Source: Lentimicrobiaceae bacterium (GTDB lineage: Bacteria > Bacteroidota > Bacteroidia > Bacteroidales > F082). From it: a stretch of DNA of 61,419 nucleotides. Position 1 is the first letter of the stretch, and each line of letters begins with the position of its first letter. Position numbers and translations under genes: made by a program. The stretch is from contig JAISHW010000073.1 in assembly GCA_031262365.1 (NCBI GenBank), positions 1 through 61,419 of the forward strand. Direction: 5' to 3'. The notes under the pieces are model-generated. The model ran no database searches. It was not told the origin of the DNA and saw only the letters and a list, made by a program, of their open reading frames with translations. This document shows positions 1-6,928 of the stretch, one piece after another.

Positions 1-351
1 TAAACGATTGGCAAGTTCAAATGCCGAACTTCCGGTTACGAGCAATTGAATTTCTTTAAGATGGTCGGTTATCAGTTTCAAGCCCAAACCGACATTCGGC
101 AAGCGTTGTGCTTCATCAACTACAAGATATTTTACGCCCGAAAATTCCGCAGCAAAGCGTGTTATTGTTGGGTTCTCAAACAAACGCTGTGTTTCGAGTT
201 CATCGCCGGTGAGCCACAAAGTTTTATCTACGCCATGTAATAAGTCTTGCAAAAGTGTAGTTTTTCCCACCTGCCTCGCCCCAAGCAGCACAAGTGCTTT
301 CCCTTTGTGTAAGTTTTTTTTGAGAATATGTTTTAGGGTTCGTTGTATCAT
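1..351 (-). CDS. DUF4143-type AAA ATPase, N-terminal part (cut by window edge)
   Basis: The first 117 codons of a minus-strand gene that runs off the left edge. It begins MIQRTLKHILKK and carries a Walker A motif GARQVGKTT near residues 25-33, a Walker B-like VVDEAQRLPN near residues 78-87, and the sensor-like VTGSSAFEL near residues 106-114. This order is that of the AAA_14/DUF4143 ATPase family, common accessory proteins of unclear role in Bacteroidota. The ATG at 351 follows a TAnnTTTG box by about 30 nt, which supports this start. Seen directly: the motifs. Known of the family: N-terminal ATPase plus C-terminal DUF4143. The C-terminal part is outside the window. A second, complete family member lies at 43219-44469. 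Confidence 0.85.
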   Translation of the reverse strand, partial: MIQRTLKHILKKNLHKGKALVLLGARQVGKTTLLQDLLHGVDKTLWLTGDELETQRLFENPTITRFAAEFSGVKYLVVDEAQRLPNVGLGLKLITDHLKEIQLLVTGSSAFELANRL

Positions 352-383
352 TTTTTAATTGATTTTTGAGATAAAACAACGTT

Positions 384-391
384 CAAAAGTA
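384..391 (-). promoter_or_regulatory. -7 promoter box of the edge ATPase gene
   Basis: TACTTTTG on the minus strand, an exact match to the Bacteroidota TAnnTTTG box. It sits 32 nt before the ATG at 351, implying a leader of roughly 25-28 nt. The rest of 352-563 is AT-rich with no recognisable gene. Confidence 0.6.
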
Positions 392-563
392 CAACTTTTT
401 TGAATTGCAATTAAAAATTATCGCAACTTTTTTAAATTAGACTTCAAAAAAATAGCTGTACTATTGTTTTTTCTATCGTTATTCTCTCACTTGATACTTC
501 CCCAGTACTTGTTTTTCAATGTCTTCGGCACTTAAATTCGATGGGAACGAAGTCGCAGCGTTT

Positions 564-1097
564 CTATTCCTTCATTTTTATCGCTGTGGCTTCAATTGTT
601 ATTTGCGACACATAATTTTTATCGGCAGATTTTAGCCGTAAATTCGCTATATCACGTTTCGCTAAATCTTCGGCATTACCGTTTTCGAATTGCCGTTGTA
701 CCCACAAACTGTCCTTGCAAGGTGTGTAATCGATATGACAAAGCAATGTTTTTTCTTGTTCTAATTGATCGATTTGTGTTTTCGAAATGCGCGTTTCATT
801 TGCTATGCCAATTACTTGTACCAATTTGTTATTGAATGATTTATCGAATCGAATAGAGGAATCTGCAGGAACGATTTTTAGAATTTCGCCTTTTGGCGTG
901 TGCAATTTCATTTTGAAACCATCAACGGCACAAACATGCACTATTTTTCCTTCAACGGCAATTGGTTTTCCTACATAAGCATCGATATGCTCAACCAATT
1001 CGTCGGCATCGATTTGTTCGTAAGCAGCTTTTTTCTCTATTGATTCACAAGCAGATAAAAAGAGAAGAACTATAAAAAATACAATTTTTCGTTTCAT
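564..1097 (-). CDS. Lipoprotein with OB-fold-like domain, last gene of the importer operon
   Basis: 177 residues. The N-terminus MKRKIVFFIVLLFLSAC is a lipoprotein signal with lipobox LSAC, so the product should be anchored in a membrane. Residues ~30-110 (DAYVGKPIAVEGKIVHVC, then GFKMKL) look like a small beta-barrel of the OB/DUF4920 type, in which a 'vgkpv.veG.v..vC' start is typical; this is inference from pattern only. The start lies 1 nt after the stop of the amidohydrolase, so it is probably co-transcribed with the BtuFCD-like genes upstream. No catalytic motif is visible. Alternatives: any small periplasmic OB-fold lipoprotein. The substrate is unknown. Confidence 0.75.
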   Translation of the reverse strand: MKRKIVFFIVLLFLSACESIEKKAAYEQIDADELVEHIDAYVGKPIAVEGKIVHVCAVDGFKMKLHTPKGEILKIVPADSSIRFDKSFNNKLVQVIGIANETRISKTQIDQLEQEKTLLCHIDYTPCKDSLWVQRQFENGNAEDLAKRDIANLRLKSADKNYVSQITIEATAIKMKE

Positions 1098-1098
1098 T

Positions 1099-2757
1099 TT
1101 ATTGATTTTGTTGATATACTTTTTCGCCTAAAATATAAAGCGACATCACTTCTGTTTGTTTGATTTTCGATGCTTCGACGGTCATGATATCATGCGTTAA
1201 AACCACAAAATCGGCATCTTTTCCGACTTCAATCGTTCCTTTCCGATTTTCTTCGAAGGAACCTTTAGCCGGCCAAACGGTTATCGAGCGTAGTGCTTCT
1301 TTTCGTGTTAATGCGTTTTCCGTCTGAAAACCTTCGATAACGTCATCTTGATTTTTTCGTTCTACAGCCGCATAAAAAGTGAAAAGCGGATTAATATCCT
1401 CAATCGGAAAATCAGTTCCGTTGATGAGCCAGCCGTTTTGTTCGAGCAACAAACGTTGTGCATAAGCTGTTTTTAAGCGTTCTGCACCCAAACGATCAGC
1501 CGCCCAAGTCATGTCAGATGTGGCATGTGTGCTCTGAATCGAAGGAATTATTGAATACATGCCAAAAAGACTAAAATCGTCAGGGTTAATAATTTGTGCG
1601 TGTTCAATACGCCATCTTCTATCGTTTTTTTCTTTCAAAAACGAAGCATACAAATTGAGTGTAAAACGATTTGCAGCATCGCCGATAGCATGCATTGCAA
1701 CTTGATAATTTGCATCATAAGCGCGTTTGCACAAATCATTGTAAAACGTCTTGTCGAAAAGCATTAAACCGGTTGTTGTTTCGTCGTCCGAATACGGTTC
1801 GATCAATTTTGCACCACGCGATCCCAAAGCACCATCGGCATATAATTTCAATGTTCGTACCGTTAAACGTTGTTTTTCGATCGGTCCGAGTGTAAAAAAA
1901 TGCGTTGTGGTTTCATCATCGGGATTGATCATTGCATTGATGCGCATTTTTAAAATTCCTGCTTGTTGAGCACTGTCAATCAATTGAATACGTTTCAAAG
2001 ACAAACCGGCATCTGTTACAGTTGTCAAACCAACTTTAAAACACGATTCTTGTGCCAACTGCAACGCTTTTATTTGTTCGTTGTCAGTCATTTCCGGAAT
2101 AGATTCTTTCACTTTGTCGTAAGCATTATCGATCAAAATTCCGGTCGGATTGCCAAATGCGTCTAATAAGATATCGCCACCTTCGATTTCTGTTTTTCCC
2201 GAAATTCCGACTTCGTCAAGCGTTGCATTGCTGACTAAAGCAGCGTGTCCGTCAATGCGAATCAGAAACACTTTTTTATTTGGGAAAAGACTATCAAATT
2301 GTTTATTATCAGGAAATTCTTTTGTTTCCCACAGATTTTGATCCCAACCACGTCCTAAAATCCAGTCGGAAGAATTTGTACGTTGATGTATTTCTAAGCG
2401 TTCCAAAACTTCATCGAACGAACGGCTTCCGTACAATTCGACATAGCGCAAACGATTTTCGCCGTAACCGGAAAAATGACAATGACCGTCGTTAAAGCCC
2501 GGATAAACAGCTTTTAGTGCGGCATCGTACTGTTGTTTGGCTTCATACTTGCTTAAAACTGAACGATTTGAACCTACAGCTACAAATTTTCCATCTTTTA
2601 CAGCAAAAGCTTCGGCTACCGAAAACGAATCGTCGACCGTGTAAATTTTTGCATTAAACAAAATAAAATCAACTTCTTTTTTTGACATATTACAGGAGTT
2701 TAAAATCGGTATTGCTACAATAAAAATCAAGATGCGCCAAGATAATATTCGTTTCAT
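1099..2757 (-). CDS. Amidohydrolase, YtcJ-like (Amidohydro_3), lipoprotein
   Basis: 552 residues. The start at 2757 is chosen over longer frames because it gives a lipoprotein signal (MKRILSWRILIFIVAIPILNSC) and a TAATG one-base overlap with the upstream ABC ATPase stop. The metal-binding pattern of amidohydrolases is visible: GFNDGHCHF near residue 95 (HxH), AMHAIGDAANRFTL in the middle, RIEHAQII, and a C-terminal GTDFPIEDINP. The C-terminus KGTIEVGKDADFVVL is the usual closing strand of the composite beta-domain. YtcJ-like enzymes hydrolyse amide or formyl bonds of mostly unknown substrates. Lipid anchoring is unusual for the family outside Bacteroidota. Its place in an importer operon suggests a periplasmic processing role, which is inference. 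Confidence 0.9.
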   Translation of the reverse strand: MKRILSWRILIFIVAIPILNSCNMSKKEVDFILFNAKIYTVDDSFSVAEAFAVKDGKFVAVGSNRSVLSKYEAKQQYDAALKAVYPGFNDGHCHFSGYGENRLRYVELYGSRSFDEVLERLEIHQRTNSSDWILGRGWDQNLWETKEFPDNKQFDSLFPNKKVFLIRIDGHAALVSNATLDEVGISGKTEIEGGDILLDAFGNPTGILIDNAYDKVKESIPEMTDNEQIKALQLAQESCFKVGLTTVTDAGLSLKRIQLIDSAQQAGILKMRINAMINPDDETTTHFFTLGPIEKQRLTVRTLKLYADGALGSRGAKLIEPYSDDETTTGLMLFDKTFYNDLCKRAYDANYQVAMHAIGDAANRFTLNLYASFLKEKNDRRWRIEHAQIINPDDFSLFGMYSIIPSIQSTHATSDMTWAADRLGAERLKTAYAQRLLLEQNGWLINGTDFPIEDINPLFTFYAAVERKNQDDVIEGFQTENALTRKEALRSITVWPAKGSFEENRKGTIEVGKDADFVVLTHDIMTVEASKIKQTEVMSLYILGEKVYQQNQ

Positions 2758-3755
2758 TAGATGTTTTCTATTTGATTGAGTAATTCTTCTATTGTTTGTG
2801 CTTGGTATTTTTTTTCGAAATATGTAAAACAAAAAAATCCGTTTTCCGATGTGATTTCCAATGTTTTACCATCAGGTTTCACGACTTCATATCCTTTTCG
2901 TATCAAGGCTCTTTCGACCCATTGAAGACATAAATCAGCCGGTTCAATGGCTATTTGACATTTTTTTTGTTTCGGAATAGTAAACTGAGCTGTTTTCAAA
3001 TCGAATATCAAATCGTTGCACGACAAATAATTATCGATTAATCCGCTGATTGCCAAATCTTCAGAAATACCCGAAACTAAAGGTTTGTTTCGTGCAACCA
3101 ACCACAATTTGTCGGCTGTACGCATCAGAATATCCAAATCGTGCGAACTGAAAAGGATTGTTTTGTGCTGTTCGCGCGCCAATTTTACCAACAATAAAGT
3201 GAGTTCGATTTTGCTCGGATAATCGAGAAAAGCTGCCGGCTCGTCTAAAACAATCAACGGTGTATTTTGAGCTAAGGCTTTTGAAATCATTACTTTTTGA
3301 CGTTCGCCATCGCTTAAGCTATTGAAAGTTCGATCAATAAGATTTTCTGTTCCTGTGAGTTTTAAACTTTGTTCGATAATTTCGTAATCCGATTTTTTCA
3401 ATTTTGCCCACAATCCCACATAAGGATAACGTCCGGAAGCCACTACATCAAATACTTTAAGAAACACATCGTCAGGACGTTCAGTGAGTACAATGCTGAA
3501 TAAAGACGCTTTTTTTGTTGCCGAATAATGCCGGATGTTTTTATCGAAAAGCAATACTTCTCCTGACAAAGGTTTTGTGCTATCTGTCAGCGTTTTAAAT
3601 AAAGTTGTTTTTCCTGAACCATTCGCTCCCGCCAGCGCAACGATATCGCCTTCGAAAAGGGTTATGTTAATGGGAGGAAACAAGGCTATATCCGGCTTTC
3701 CCGAAACACGATAGCCTATCGACAGGTTTTTCGTTTCCAACACTTTTCTTTTCAT
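2757..3755 (-). CDS. ABC transporter ATP-binding protein (FecE/BtuD type)
   Basis: 332 residues. Walker A GANGSGKTTL near residues 42-51, signature LSDGERQKVMISKAL near 146-160, Walker B LIVLDEPAAFLDYP near 167-180, and switch histidine in SSHDLDIL. This is the cytoplasmic motor of a type II importer for iron-siderophore, haem or cobalamin-like ligands. The protein has ~80 extra C-terminal residues after the usual ABC domain (from ~250), a short alpha/beta segment with no recognised match. It overlaps the permease gene by 4 bp (ATGA) and the amidohydrolase by 1 bp, so translation is coupled. Ligand cannot be told from sequence; no cobalamin riboswitch was seen upstream. Confidence 0.93.
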   Translation of the reverse strand: MKRKVLETKNLSIGYRVSGKPDIALFPPINITLFEGDIVALAGANGSGKTTLFKTLTDSTKPLSGEVLLFDKNIRHYSATKKASLFSIVLTERPDDVFLKVFDVVASGRYPYVGLWAKLKKSDYEIIEQSLKLTGTENLIDRTFNSLSDGERQKVMISKALAQNTPLIVLDEPAAFLDYPSKIELTLLLVKLAREQHKTILFSSHDLDILMRTADKLWLVARNKPLVSGISEDLAISGLIDNYLSCNDLIFDLKTAQFTIPKQKKCQIAIEPADLCLQWVERALIRKGYEVVKPDGKTLEITSENGFFCFTYFEKKYQAQTIEELLNQIENI

Positions 3756-4792
3756 TGTTGAAATATTCGTTGACGTTTCAAAATAATCCAGATAACGAAA
3801 GGTGCTCCAATCAGCGAAGTTACGCTGTTGATGGGCAAATTGCCTTCAAATCCGGGCAGTCGCGCAATTAAATTACAGAAAAGAGCAAGCAACATTCCCA
3901 ATATGATACAAGCCGGAATCAGTATTTTATGGTCGCTCGTTTTGAATAAAAAACGTGCCATGTGCGGTACCGATAAGCCAATAAAAGCAATCGGTCCTGC
4001 ATAAGCCGTAATTAAGGCTGTTAGATAACCGGCTATCAGAATGATAAACAGACTGCTTCGGTGAATATTCAAACCCAGATTTTCGGCGTAACAATCGCCT
4101 AACAGAATCATATTGAGCGATTTTGACAAAAAAAGCGAAAACAACAATCCAATTAAAATGGCTATCATAAAAAACGGTAATTGCGATTGCGAAACATTTG
4201 AGAATGAACCCATTCCCCAAATTACAAACGAATGTAATTCTTCTTTTCCGCTTAAAAATTTTAACAAATCGGTAATCGAGCTTGTTATAAAAGCAATCAT
4301 GATGCCTATCAAAAGCAGGCTTACTATATTTTTTAAACGTAAACTTAGCGACAAAATCAGCAGCAAAACCAGTAAAGCACCAATAAATGCCGCTACTGAA
4401 ATTCCTAACGAAGTCCACCAATTTTGCAATAAAAGTGTTCCCGAACCAAAAAGCAATATCACGCTTGCAACACCTAAACTAGCCCCACTGCTGATTCCTA
4501 AAATCGAAGGATCTGCCAATGGATTGCGAAATAAGGTCTGCATCAACAAACCGGCAACAGCCAAGCCGGCTCCCGAAAACAGTGCAACCAAAGCTTGTGG
4601 CAAACGGTAATTCAACAAAATCGTTACGATTCCTTTATCCATACGGCTCGCATCACCAAAAAAAACGTGTGCCATATCACGAATAGAAATAGGTACCGAT
4701 CCAATCAAAATGTTCAATACAAAAAGAAATAAAACACTGATTAGCAAACAGATAAGCGCGCTCCATTTCATTTTATTTCGTTTTTCAAGCAT
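3752..4792 (-). CDS. FecCD/BtuC-family ABC permease
   Basis: 346 residues with about ten hydrophobic segments, the normal size for FecCD permeases. Family landmarks are clear: LPQALVALFSGAGLAVAGLL near residues 64-83, then TLFRNPLADPSILGISSGAS, and a C-terminal GPIAFIGLSVPHMARFL, the loop that meets the ATPase. It transports a metal chelate across the inner membrane. The ATG at 4792 overlaps the binding-protein stop by one base (TAATG). Partners are the ATPase immediately downstream and the lipoprotein immediately upstream. Confidence 0.95.
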   Translation of the reverse strand: MLEKRNKMKWSALICLLISVLFLFVLNILIGSVPISIRDMAHVFFGDASRMDKGIVTILLNYRLPQALVALFSGAGLAVAGLLMQTLFRNPLADPSILGISSGASLGVASVILLFGSGTLLLQNWWTSLGISVAAFIGALLVLLLILSLSLRLKNIVSLLLIGIMIAFITSSITDLLKFLSGKEELHSFVIWGMGSFSNVSQSQLPFFMIAILIGLLFSLFLSKSLNMILLGDCYAENLGLNIHRSSLFIILIAGYLTALITAYAGPIAFIGLSVPHMARFLFKTSDHKILIPACIILGMLLALFCNLIARLPGFEGNLPINSVTSLIGAPFVIWIILKRQRIFQQ

Positions 4793-5922
4793 TATTTTAG
4801 ACGTTTAAAATAAACCGGTTCATATTCTTTAAGTAATTCCGGATGAAAACAATAAATAAAATCAGATAAAACAATTTCGGGTTCATATTGCGCTTTTTCG
4901 AAATAAGCTGTTTGTGAAATATCGCAAAACAACACCTGTTTTTCTTTCACGGCGCGAAATGTTTCGTAAATTTCATTTTCGGAGACTAAATTTTGATATG
5001 AATAATTTTCGATCGGTACATATTGTGCAATACGCCAATAATCAGCATTTTGTGCTTTCGAAATAAGCACTTCCGGATCGACCGGAAAACCGGCTTTCGA
5101 GTCATTTTCTTTCCACAGATAATCAGCTCCTGAATCATTAAAAAGTGTTGCAACATAACTTTTCCCTCCCGGAATATACCACTGTCCGCTGAATGGTTTA
5201 TCCGAAAAAACAGTTGGTTTTGGTTCTGCATTTTTCGCTAAATTTTGTAATTTTTCGTAACGCGCCACAATCGAATCGAACCACGTATCAGCTATTTCCG
5301 ATTTTCCGGTCAGAAATCCCATCACGCGCAACCATTCGGCTCTTCCGAGTGGATGCGATTCGTAATAATCGATCCAAGGAATGCGTGTTGTGGAAACTTT
5401 TAGCAATTGTTCAGGAATTCCCGAAGGATAAGCCGAGTACAAAATAGCATCGACATTGAGCTGAATCATGCGCTCGACATTGAAACTCGATTCCGTTGCC
5501 ACTTCGATTGTTTCACCCGAAAGCAAGCGGTTTTTCATAACCGAATCGTTCACATACGATGATTCGGAAATGCCTTTCACAATAGCAATTTCATCTAATT
5601 GATTCAGTGGCGACCATTGTGTTGACGACAAGGTAATGAGCGAACGTAAAGGTGTACGAATAACATTTTCTTGTTTTTTCGCCAACTTTAATGTGTCAGG
5701 ATAAAGAAAAAAATCAGCCAAAAGTTTTCCTTCTATCCAAGGATTCAGAAATTGCATCCGGTAGCCATTTTCTATTTTGAACACACGAACACCTTCAGCA
5801 TATTTGATCAAATTTTGTTCGAACGAGAACAAGACTTCTTCTGTTTTTTTTTGTTTGGAACAGGCGATGAACAGCAAACCGCAAAACAGCAACGAAAAGA
5901 GATGTCTTATTTTTCGTTTCAT
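4792..5922 (-). CDS. ABC transporter substrate-binding lipoprotein (BtuF/FecB-like)
   Basis: 376 residues. Signal MKRKIRHLFSLLFCGLLFIAC has a lipobox FIAC, so the protein is lipid anchored. The body has the TroA-like two-lobe layout: RTPLRSLITLSSTQWSPLNQL in the N-lobe, then NVDAILYS and a long helix, then a C-lobe with PGGKSYVATLFNDSGADYLW. This is typical of Bacteroidota FecB-type proteins for siderophores, haem or corrinoids. Only 8 nt separate it from the GroES-like gene upstream. Ligand unknown. Confidence 0.9.
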   Translation of the reverse strand: MKRKIRHLFSLLFCGLLFIACSKQKKTEEVLFSFEQNLIKYAEGVRVFKIENGYRMQFLNPWIEGKLLADFFLYPDTLKLAKKQENVIRTPLRSLITLSSTQWSPLNQLDEIAIVKGISESSYVNDSVMKNRLLSGETIEVATESSFNVERMIQLNVDAILYSAYPSGIPEQLLKVSTTRIPWIDYYESHPLGRAEWLRVMGFLTGKSEIADTWFDSIVARYEKLQNLAKNAEPKPTVFSDKPFSGQWYIPGGKSYVATLFNDSGADYLWKENDSKAGFPVDPEVLISKAQNADYWRIAQYVPIENYSYQNLVSENEIYETFRAVKEKQVLFCDISQTAYFEKAQYEPEIVLSDFIYCFHPELLKEYEPVYFKRLK

Positions 5923-5930
5923 TGGCTAAA

Positions 5931-6302
5931 TCATTCTAATTCTTCACGTTTGAGAAGTAAAATCGAGTTATGGGGCACGATGAAATATTTTTCGGAACAG
6001 TACATGATTTCAATAGCACTTTTCTGAAGAAAAATCGCTAAGTCGCCCACCTTTGCCTGCAAAGGAATATACTTTAGCTGTTCGTGCGTTTGTTGTTTCC
6101 AAGGTTCGATATCGTCATCATTCAAATTCGGAATCGGAATTCCGGGTCCTACTTTAACAATATAACCACTATGAACCGTTTCTTTTTCGTTGTATCCGGG
6201 AGGTAAAAACAAGCCTGTACGTGTTTTTTCGGGAAACGTTTCGGGCTTTACAAGTACTCTATCGCCTACAACAAGCAGTTTATCAAGTTTAAAAGAACTC
6301 AT
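5931..6302 (-). CDS. GroES/Cpn10-like co-chaperonin family protein
   Basis: 123 residues. VVGDRVLVKPETFPEKTRTGLFLPPG near residues 11-36 matches the Cpn10 N-terminal strand and the region of the mobile loop, and HSGYIVKVGPG follows as in GroES. The C-terminal part AIEIMYCSEKYFIVPHNSILLLKREE corresponds to the closing strand. The protein is longer than GroES (about 97 residues) because of an insert around residues 60-85 (NLNDDDIEPWKQQTHEQ). No groEL lies nearby, so this is a paralogue rather than the main groES. It heads the BtuFCD-like operon and has its own TAnnTTTG promoter. What it folds or binds is unknown. Confidence 0.85.
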   Translation of the reverse strand: MSSFKLDKLLVVGDRVLVKPETFPEKTRTGLFLPPGYNEKETVHSGYIVKVGPGIPIPNLNDDDIEPWKQQTHEQLKYIPLQAKVGDLAIFLQKSAIEIMYCSEKYFIVPHNSILLLKREELE

Positions 6303-6360
6303 AGACTCTTTAATGCTATTTTCACATTTTTTAATAGCCCAAAAGTACGAAAAGCAACAC
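6266..6360. repeat. Direct duplication, copy A (GroES-like gene start and promoter)
   Basis: This segment, covering the first ~12 codons, leader and promoter of the GroES-like gene, recurs in diverged form at about 6435-6530. Shared blocks include GTTTATCAAGTTT and an identical 20-mer beginning ATTTTCACATTT. The CRISPR-like repeat lies between the copies. Confidence 0.75.
6340..6347 (-). promoter_or_regulatory. -7 promoter box of the six-gene importer operon
   Basis: TACTTTTG on the minus strand, exact TAnnTTTG match, 37 nt before the GroES-like ATG at 6302. A diverged copy of this promoter and leader lies at about 6435-6530, where the box has decayed to CGCTTTTA. Confidence 0.65.
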
Positions 6361-6369
6361 GTTTAATAA

Positions 6370-6468
6370 ATCTACAATAGTAGAAATTTTAAGCGTTGCT
6401 TAGACAGGATAAGCCATCAACAATTTAAAAATCTCTACAATAGTAGTTTATCAAGTTTTAAAACACAT
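6370..6468 (-). CRISPR. Orphan type V-A (Cas12a)-like repeat with one degenerate partner
   Basis: On the minus strand 6405-6370 is a 36-nt block beginning GTCTAAG and ending AATTTCTACTATTGTAGAT. That ending is the canonical Cas12a crRNA handle (stem TCTAC, loop TATT, stem GTAGA), and the length and GTCTAAG start match full-length Cas12a repeats such as that of Francisella. The 5' half also contains a small TAAGC-AAC-GCTTA stem. Exactly 63 nt upstream (6468-6433) the stem CTACTATTGTAGA recurs, which would leave a 27-nt spacer (6406-6432). The 5' half of that second copy is however explained by a duplication of the GroES-like gene start, so it is weak support. No cas gene is in the window. Confidence 0.6.
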
Positions 6469-6530
6469 TAATAGATGCCGTTAATAGATTTTCACATTTT
6501 TTAATAGTTTAAAAGCGAAAAAAGCAGATA
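6435..6530. repeat. Direct duplication, copy B (decayed promoter/gene start)
   Basis: Diverged copy of 6266-6360. The start codon survives as ATG (minus strand, 6468) but the frame stops after five codons, and the -7 box is lost. The rest of the 6303-6611 spacer holds the CRISPR-like repeat and the forward promoter at 6560. Confidence 0.7.
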
Positions 6531-6559
6531 GGCAAAACACGATAAGGTAAATTTTTGGC

Positions 6560-6567
6560 TACTTTTG
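6560..6567 (+). promoter_or_regulatory. -7 promoter box of the mutL cluster
   Basis: TACTTTTG on the plus strand, exact TAnnTTTG match, 44 nt before the ATG at 6612. It would drive the small membrane protein, mutL and the genes after it. Confidence 0.6.
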
Positions 6568-6611
6568 TAGTTCTTATTATTTGAGTTGAAAACAAACTGT
6601 AAACAATTAAA

Positions 6612-6920
6612 ATGAGATTTTCATTGTTCTATACGAAAGCTCCCCGAAAGTTTAATCACAAGCCCTTGTATTACAGTCCTGAACGTGAAGAACGCGAAAA
6701 ACAGCGAACAAAAATGGGACTTAATCCGGAACTTTCGGACGAAGACGAGCTCCGCATCAAATTAGCTTCGCGATGGCGCAAAGAAGAAAAACAGGTGTTT
6801 GAAGACCGTTTCAGACGGGTAAAAATCATTGTTTTTGGGATTGTCGTTGTTGTAACGGTTTATGTCGTATTTTTTACGGATGTACTTGAAAATATCATTA
6901 AAGGGCTGAGTGCTCATTAG
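6612..6920 (+). CDS. Small conserved-type membrane protein upstream of mutL
   Basis: 102 residues. The first ~75 are strongly charged (many R, K and E; YYSPEREEREKQRTK), followed by one membrane helix (IIVFGIVVVVTVYVVFF, about residues 77-93) and a short tail, so the charged part should face the cytoplasm. I recognise this as the kind of small protein often placed before mutL in Bacteroidales, but no function is known to me. It lies 8 nt before mutL and probably shares its transcript. Confidence 0.8.
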   Translation: MRFSLFYTKAPRKFNHKPLYYSPEREEREKQRTKMGLNPELSDEDELRIKLASRWRKEEKQVFEDRFRRVKIIVFGIVVVVTVYVVFFTDVLENIIKGLSAH

Positions 6921-6928
6921 TTGTTGCA

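Noticed and set aside
479-571. Open frame of about 30 codons after the lipoprotein stop, ending LSAEDIEKQVLGKYQVRE
   Set aside because: No start codon, and a frameshift joining it to the lipoprotein cannot be shown from one sequence.
3927-4421. 164-codon frame on the minus strand inside the FecCD permease, and a 165-codon frame on the plus strand at 4113-4610
   Set aside because: Both lie within a clear permease gene and have low-complexity, family-less translations.
6406-6432. The 27-nt spacer as a match to the promoter at 6541-6567 or another site in the window
   Set aside because: By eye only short AT-rich likeness is present, not enough to claim a target.
5931-6611. Cobalamin riboswitch upstream of the BtuFCD-like operon
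   Set aside because: No B12-box or long structured leader is visible; the leader is only about 32 nt.
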